Source of the DNA: JAKVBK01 sp022447275
GTDB lineage: Bacteria; Pseudomonadota; Alphaproteobacteria; Rhodobacterales; Rhodobacteraceae
NCBI GenBank assembly: GCA_047125605.1
Contig: CP138932.1
Coordinates: 1,178,001 to 1,242,000, forward strand
Direction: 5' to 3'
Length of the DNA: 64,000 nucleotides
The position numbers were made by a program, and so were the translations under genes. This document shows, piece by piece, positions 59,531-64,000 of this stretch (within the stretch, counting starts at the first letter, position 1; each line of letters starts with the position of its first letter). The notes beneath the pieces were generated by a model. The model was not told the origin of the DNA, searched no databases, and was given only the letters and a program-made list of their open reading frames with translations.

Positions 59531-60133
59531 ATGCCACCTATTAGCCTCTCTCCAGATCAAGTTGCATCTGTGATCTACCTTGTGATCCTGATTATTGCGA
59601 TCATCGGCTACGGCTTCTTTTCGGCTTCGGGTAAAGTGCCGTTTGGCAAGGTCGTACAGGCATCTTTGGTTTGGCTCTGCGTATTTATCGGCGTGATCGC
59701 AGGCTACGCCCTCTGGCAGGACGTAAGCCAAACGTTGCTGCCGCGCCAAGCTGTGTTTGCCGAAGGCAGCATCGTTGAAGTGCCAAAGGCACGCGATGGC
59801 CATTTCTATCTAACGCTCGATGTCAATGGCAGCCCCATTAGCTTTGTCGTGGATACGGGCGCAACAAATATGGTTCTGGGCCCCCGTGATGCGGCCCGCG
59901 CGGGCTTGCGGGCAGACGATCTCGTCTTTTCGGGATGGGCCTCAACCGCGAACGGCACGGTGCAAACAGCCCGCGTGATCTTGGACAGCGTTACACTGGG
60001 GGGGATTACCGAACATGAGCTGCCCGCCGTCGTGAACGGGGCTGAGTTGGACACGTCTCTGCTGGGAATGGAGTACCTCAGCCGGTGGGACGAAGTGACC
60101 ATTGGCGCGGATAAGATGATCTTGCGCCGCTAG
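59531..60133 (+). CDS. Membrane-anchored retropepsin-like aspartic protease
   Basis: The 200-aa protein has two transmembrane helices (about 12-30 and 42-60), then a single-lobe aspartic protease domain. The catalytic Asp108 lies in FVVDTGATNMVLG, and LLGMEYLSRWDEVTI is the C-terminal block. These resemble the clan AA family often labelled TIGR02281. A homodimer would be needed for activity, with the active site outside the inner membrane. The substrate is unknown. It converges on holC, 18 bases away. Confidence 0.9.
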   Translation: MPPISLSPDQVASVIYLVILIIAIIGYGFFSASGKVPFGKVVQASLVWLCVFIGVIAGYALWQDVSQTLLPRQAVFAEGSIVEVPKARDGHFYLTLDVNGSPISFVVDTGATNMVLGPRDAARAGLRADDLVFSGWASTANGTVQTARVILDSVTLGGITEHELPAVVNGAELDTSLLGMEYLSRWDEVTIGADKMILRR

Positions 60134-60151
60134 TCGTCACAGACTGCATCA

Positions 60152-60640
60152 TCATCCGTCGTCGGTCTGCGGCGCGCCCGTTTCGCTCTTCATCTCCCAG
60201 CGACCACTTTCTTCGGACCAGTACTGAGCATGCACGCCTGCGTTTTTCATCGCAGTCCATTGCCCACGTGCCTGCTGCACCGCCGCGGGCTCGCCGCCGT
60301 CAAACAGGATGAACACCCGTTCCAGATCGCGGGTCTCGGCAGGATCGACCGGCGCGCCATCGATCACCATCAAGGCTTGCGCCTGCGACCGGGTTACGGG
60401 CGCAGGGTCTGATGTCAGAAGGATGGGTTGGTCTGCGTCATGGGGCCCGCCCGCAACGCCATGGGGCAGAAAGCTGCCATCCCCATAGAGCCACAGGGCC
60501 TCATCAAACCAGTCTGCCCGCTGCGGCGTACCGGCCCGCACGATCACCCGCCAGCCTTCGCGCCGCGCCCGCTCCAGCAAAGGCGGTGCAGTGGCCTGCA
60601 CCGGCTTGCGGGTCATGTGATAGAACATGGCGCGGCCCAT
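60152..60640 (-). CDS. holC: DNA polymerase III, chi subunit
   Basis: The 162-aa subunit of the clamp loader contacts single-stranded DNA-binding protein. FYHMTRKPVQATAPPLLERA and RVIVRAGTPQRADWFDEALW are typical of HolC; FLPHG and RVFILFDG follow. The C-terminus has an acidic/Gly tail. It lies 6 bases downstream of pepA on the minus strand, the common pepA-holC order, and should be cotranscribed with it. Confidence 0.93.
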   Translation of the reverse strand: MGRAMFYHMTRKPVQATAPPLLERARREGWRVIVRAGTPQRADWFDEALWLYGDGSFLPHGVAGGPHDADQPILLTSDPAPVTRSQAQALMVIDGAPVDPAETRDLERVFILFDGGEPAAVQQARGQWTAMKNAGVHAQYWSEESGRWEMKSETGAPQTDDG

Positions 60641-60646
60641 AGGCTG

Positions 60647-62122
60647 TTACCCCTCGTCGAACATCTCGCGGATCATCCGATCCAACGCCATGACACCCCA
60701 GCCCGTGGCCCCTTTAGGTGCCAACACGGTCGTGCCTGCAGGCTTTGCGACGCCGGCGATATCGAGATGGATCCAAGGCAGACCCTCAGGCACGAAACGG
60801 TGGAGGAATTCGGCAGCCGTCACCGATCCCCCCCAGCGGCCCCCGATGTTCTTGACATCTGCCACCGACGATTTCAGCAACTTTGCGTAGCCCTTGCCAA
60901 GGGGCATGCGCCACGCGCCTTCCCCCTCAGCCGCAGCCGCTTTCAAAAAGCTGCCCGCGAAACTGTCATCATTGGAGAAAACACCCGCGTGCTCATGGCC
61001 CAGTGCCACGATGATCGCGCCGGTCAGCGTGGCCAGATCGATCATGCCAGCGGGGCTGAAACGCTCCTGCGCGTACCACATGATGTCACCCAAAACGAGG
61101 CGGCCTTCCGCGTCGGTGTTGATCACCTCAACCGTGTCGCCCTTGAGGGAAGTTACCACGTCGCCAGGCCGTTGGGCCTTGCCATCGGGCATGTTTTCTA
61201 CCAGCCCCACAACGGCCACCACATTCGCGCGGGCCTTACGCAGGGCCAGCGTCCGCATCACGCCGGCAACGGTGCCCGCGCCGCCCATGTCCATGGTCAT
61301 GTCTTCCATGCCGCCTGCGGGCTTGAGCGAGATACCCCCCGTATCAAAGACCACGCCCTTGCCGATCAGGGCAAGTGGCGCGGCTTTTGCGTCTGGCGCC
61401 CCTGTCCACTGCATGACAACGACCTTGGAGGGGCTCTCGGAGCCAACGCCCACCCCCAGCAGCATATGCATGCCCAACTCTTCCAACTGGTCTTCTTCAA
61501 GCACCTCGACCGTCAAGCCCAGATCCGACATGTCGCTGAGGCTTTCGGCGAAGGTTGTGGTTGTGAGGATATTGGACGGTTTGTTGACGAGATCACGGGT
61601 ATAGCACACGCCCTCAGCCACCGCGCTGACCGCAGCCAGATCAGCTTCCAGTTCTTCTGGCTTGCTCGCCATAAACGTGACGCCGCCTTGCGCGGGGGCT
61701 TCTTCGCTTTTCATCTCGGTGTAGCGGTAGGCGCGCAAAGCGCAGCCCAACGCAATGTCCGCCGCCAGTTGCTGATTGCCCAGCAACACCAATGTATCGG
61801 AGCCGCCCAGAGCCTTGCCAATCGTGGCCCCAGCCTTGCGCGCTTGCTCCTGGCTCGGCTTGCGTTCGAGGCGGATCACCTGCACCGCCTGCGCCGCCAT
61901 CCCCGTGGGAAACGGCATCTCAACCGCGTCACCAGCAGACATCTTGGCAAAGCGGTCGCTCTCGCCAAAGCGCTCCAGCGCGCCCCGCATCAACCTGTTC
62001 ACCCGCCGCGCAAGCTGGCTCAGCCTTCCCGTCTCTGACAGAAAAACGGTCACCCGCCCGTCGAAATCAGCGATCGAGTCGAGATCGATGGGGGATGCAG
62101 TGAACTGGGGAAGCTGAGCCAT
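60647..62122 (-). CDS. pepA: Leucyl aminopeptidase
   Basis: The 491-aa M17 hexamer removes N-terminal residues with two metal ions. The signature NTDAEGRLVLGD is present, with the metal-binding IGKGVVFDTGGISLKPAGGM before it and ALGHEHAGVFSNDD after it. The N-terminal macro-like domain covers about 1-165. AGGAGG precedes the start. holC follows at once. The 142 bases to divergent lptF should carry both promoters. Confidence 0.96.
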   Translation of the reverse strand: MAQLPQFTASPIDLDSIADFDGRVTVFLSETGRLSQLARRVNRLMRGALERFGESDRFAKMSAGDAVEMPFPTGMAAQAVQVIRLERKPSQEQARKAGATIGKALGGSDTLVLLGNQQLAADIALGCALRAYRYTEMKSEEAPAQGGVTFMASKPEELEADLAAVSAVAEGVCYTRDLVNKPSNILTTTTFAESLSDMSDLGLTVEVLEEDQLEELGMHMLLGVGVGSESPSKVVVMQWTGAPDAKAAPLALIGKGVVFDTGGISLKPAGGMEDMTMDMGGAGTVAGVMRTLALRKARANVVAVVGLVENMPDGKAQRPGDVVTSLKGDTVEVINTDAEGRLVLGDIMWYAQERFSPAGMIDLATLTGAIIVALGHEHAGVFSNDDSFAGSFLKAAAAEGEGAWRMPLGKGYAKLLKSSVADVKNIGGRWGGSVTAAEFLHRFVPEGLPWIHLDIAGVAKPAGTTVLAPKGATGWGVMALDRMIREMFDEG

Positions 62123-62264
62123 AAAAGACCTCCTGGAATGTCTGTTTCGCCCATAGGTAGCCTGCCAAGTGGGCGCTGAACAGGGCTTGGCGTCAGTTAA
62201 CAGTTTTCCCCGGGCGGCGATTGGTCTAATCCCTTGGGTATCGTCTGTGGGGGATGAGTTAAAC

Positions 62265-63413
62265 GTGCCTAGGCTCGACCGATATGTACTCGCCCAGTGC
62301 CTGGTACTGTTCGGATTCTTCGCGCTGGTCTTTGTCTCTGTTTACTGGGTAAACAGGGCAGTCCTCCTGTTTGACAGGCTTATTGGTGATGGCCAATCGG
62401 CACTTGTTTTCCTTGAGTTCACGGCTCTCTCCTTGCCAAACGTTATCCGCATTGTGTTGCCGATTGCCGCTTTCGCGGCTGCGGTGGCGCTGACCAATCG
62501 TTTGAGCAACGAATCTGAGCTTGTCGTCGCGCAAGCGACGGGGGTGTCGGTCTGGCAATTGGCCCGCCCGTTTGTCTGGTTCGGCCTGGCCGTAAGCTTG
62601 ATGATGGCCGCACTTGTGCATGTGCTCGTGCCGCTCGCGCGCAGCGAACTGGCCACACGCGAAGCTGAAGTGGCAGCCGATGTCTCATCGCGCATACTTA
62701 CGGAGGGGCGCTTTGTGCACCCCTCGCCCGGGATCACCTTCTACGTGCGAGAGATCACCCCCGAGGGCGAACTGCTCGGCGTTTTCCTCTCAGATGCGCG
62801 CTCACCGGATCAGGACGTTACCTATCTGGCCAGCCGCGCGTTTCTTGTCCGTGAGAACGGCACAGCCAAGCTCGTTATGTTTGATGGCACAGCGGAGACG
62901 CTCAACCGGGAAACCAACCGCCTGTTTACGACCAGTTTTGACGACTTTGCCTATGACATTGGGGATTTGATTGTCGGCGGGACGCGGGTCGGTCAGGACA
63001 TGCGCGAATTGTCGACAATCCCCCTGCTTGTCGCCAGTGAGACAACGCAGCAACTCACGCGCCGCTCTGCGCAGCAATTGCGCCTCGAAGGCCATGATAG
63101 GATTGCGCAAACCCTGCGCCCGCTCGTGACAGCCCTGATCGGATTCGCCGCCCTCATGGTTGGAGGCTTTTCGCGCTTCGGGATCTGGCGCCAGGTGGTG
63201 TTTGCAATCATCTTGCTGATCTTGGTCCAGATGGTAGAGGGCGCCGCAGCCAGTGCCGCAGCGAAAACTGGTCAGCTTTGGCTGATCTATTCCCCCATCC
63301 TGTTGGGCGTCAGCATTTCGGTTATTTTGTTGTGGGTATCAGAGCGCCCTCAATTGCTGCGCTGGCCCCGACGCAGAGCAGCGGACACACCGAACAGCGG
63401 GGCCGCAACATGA
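62265..63413 (+). CDS. lptF: LPS export ABC transporter permease LptF
   Basis: The 382-aa inner-membrane subunit, with LptG and LptB, extracts lipopolysaccharide for transport to the outer membrane. Three N-terminal helices (about 10-130), a periplasmic beta-jellyroll (about 130-270) and three C-terminal helices form the YjgP/YjgQ layout. The N-terminus PRLDRYVLAQCLVLFGFFA and NESELVVAQATGVS coupling region are typical. GTG 62265 gives the family start and follows a GGGGGA stretch; the in-frame extension to 62169 does not look like protein. Its stop overlaps lptG by four bases. Confidence 0.93.
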   Translation: MPRLDRYVLAQCLVLFGFFALVFVSVYWVNRAVLLFDRLIGDGQSALVFLEFTALSLPNVIRIVLPIAAFAAAVALTNRLSNESELVVAQATGVSVWQLARPFVWFGLAVSLMMAALVHVLVPLARSELATREAEVAADVSSRILTEGRFVHPSPGITFYVREITPEGELLGVFLSDARSPDQDVTYLASRAFLVRENGTAKLVMFDGTAETLNRETNRLFTTSFDDFAYDIGDLIVGGTRVGQDMRELSTIPLLVASETTQQLTRRSAQQLRLEGHDRIAQTLRPLVTALIGFAALMVGGFSRFGIWRQVVFAIILLILVQMVEGAAASAAAKTGQLWLIYSPILLGVSISVILLWVSERPQLLRWPRRRAADTPNSGAAT

Positions 63414-64000
63414 CCCTGCATTTGTACTTTGCCCGCAAGTTTGCGCTCATTTTTCTGGCCATCTTCGCAGTATTTTTTGCTTTGATGGTATTGCTCGATA
63501 TCGTGGACCAACTGCGCAGGTTTCGCGGAGCGGATATCGGCTTTGCAGGTGCCCTTCGGCTGTCGTTGTTGGCAACGCCCCAGATTGTTTACCGGATCAT
63601 GCCATTGCTGATCGTTTTGACCACCGTGGCCTTATTCCTCGGGCTCGCGCGTTCCTCGGAGATGGTGGTAACACGCGCATCAGGCCGATCGGCATTGCGG
63701 GCTTTGATCGCACCTGTGCTGACAGCGATGCTCATCGGCATATTGGGCATAGCCGTTCTCAATCCTATCGTTGCGGCAACTCAAGTGCGCTACGAAGTGC
63801 TCGCGGACAGCTACAGAAGCGGCGGGGATATCAGCAGTGTTTTGTCGGTCTCCGACGAGGGGCTCTGGCTCCGGCAAGGCACTGCAGAGGGACAGTCTGT
63901 GATCCGGGCGGGCCGCGCCAATCTCGACGGCACGGTTTTGTACGACGTCACCTTCCTTGATTTTGACAATGATGGCATGCCAGTGCGCCGGATTGAGGCG
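63410..64000 (+). CDS. lptG: LPS export ABC transporter permease LptG, N-terminal part
   Basis: ATG 63410 overlaps the lptF stop (ATGA) and the frame runs 197 codons to the window edge without a stop. The start MTLHLYFARKFALIFLAIF and the following LLDIVDQLRRF and RSSEMVVTRASGRSALRA are LptG-like: first helix, charged loop and coupling region. About half the protein is present. With LptF and LptB it drives lipopolysaccharide transport. Confidence 0.92.
   Translation, partial: MTLHLYFARKFALIFLAIFAVFFALMVLLDIVDQLRRFRGADIGFAGALRLSLLATPQIVYRIMPLLIVLTTVALFLGLARSSEMVVTRASGRSALRALIAPVLTAMLIGILGIAVLNPIVAATQVRYEVLADSYRSGGDISSVLSVSDEGLWLRQGTAEGQSVIRAGRANLDGTVLYDVTFLDFDNDGMPVRRIEA

Noticed and set aside
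1..64000. CRISPR array or prophage
   Set aside because: No regularly spaced direct repeats, cas genes, phage structural genes or IS transposases were seen. The repeats found are the two tRNA-derived copies and a short slipped repeat at 42146-42205.

Overview
The window looks like a chromosomal segment of a marine alphaproteobacterium of the order Rhodobacterales (Roseobacter group). This is inferred from gene content: a DMSP lyase DddP with all six metal ligands, the paired RSP_2647/RSP_2648-type RNA methyltransferase and PIN protein, a pyruvate dehydrogenase E1 beta subunit carrying its own lipoyl domain, a long acidic tail on ribosomal protein L9, an Entner-Doudoroff edd-eda pair, and a VWA/RTX/Hint protein. 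Most of the window is GC-rich, dense and built from housekeeping operons. I cannot name the genus.

Layout. 1-7060: end of a cyclophilin gene, then pgk, class I fba, an ftsB-like gene and pdhA-pdhB-pdhC (lower glycolysis into acetyl-CoA). 7061-12918, minus strand: cysE, mltG, fabF, acpP, fabG and fabD (serine O-acetylation, murein processing, type II fatty acid synthesis). 13087-16748: a cytochrome b561-YceI fusion, a separate periplasmic YceI protein, and the rpsF-rpsR-rplI ribosomal operon, in which rpsR carries an apparent one-base insertion. 16899-20733: a VWA/RTX/Hint protein and trigger factor. 20980-24257: a TPP riboswitch followed by thiBPQ. 24258-28250: an AT-rich, gene-poor stretch with hemP and a 2.8-kb segment bounded by a 21-bp direct repeat of the 3' end of tRNA-Leu(UAG). 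That segment looks like the remnant of a tRNA-targeted island. It carries a frameshifted Sel1-like gene and an OpgB-like phosphoglycerol transferase, and I see no integrase.

28251-36980: nnr, glnB-glnA, a small exported protein, a DUF3445 (heme-dependent N-demethylase-like) gene divergent from dddP, an endonuclease/exonuclease/phosphatase protein and a nucleoside hydrolase. 37123-45244: selO, a CPA1 antiporter, a GNAT protein, a DUF2927 lipoprotein, a CoxE-type VWA protein, small membrane proteins, a DedA-like protein and an M48 peptidase. 45255-49630: the PIN/methyltransferase pair, then edd-eda behind a palindromic operator candidate. 49772-50041: a very short VPLPA-CTERM-like exported protein with an in-frame TGA in its signal peptide. 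50160-54672: aroK-aroB (minus strand) and a plus-strand run of a 44-aa membrane protein, a 522-aa exported protein and xerD. 54743-64000: a CNNM/CorC transporter, ndk, an ABC-F ATPase, MarC, a membrane-anchored retropepsin-like protease, holC-pepA (minus) and lptF-lptG (plus, cut by the window end).

Read together, the region is mostly core metabolism and envelope biogenesis. The accessory signals are the tRNA-Leu island, the Hint protein, the CTERM relic, dddP and its divergent neighbour, and operator-like palindromes at fba and edd that may tie lower glycolysis to the Entner-Doudoroff route. I see no CRISPR array, transposase, integrase or prophage genes.
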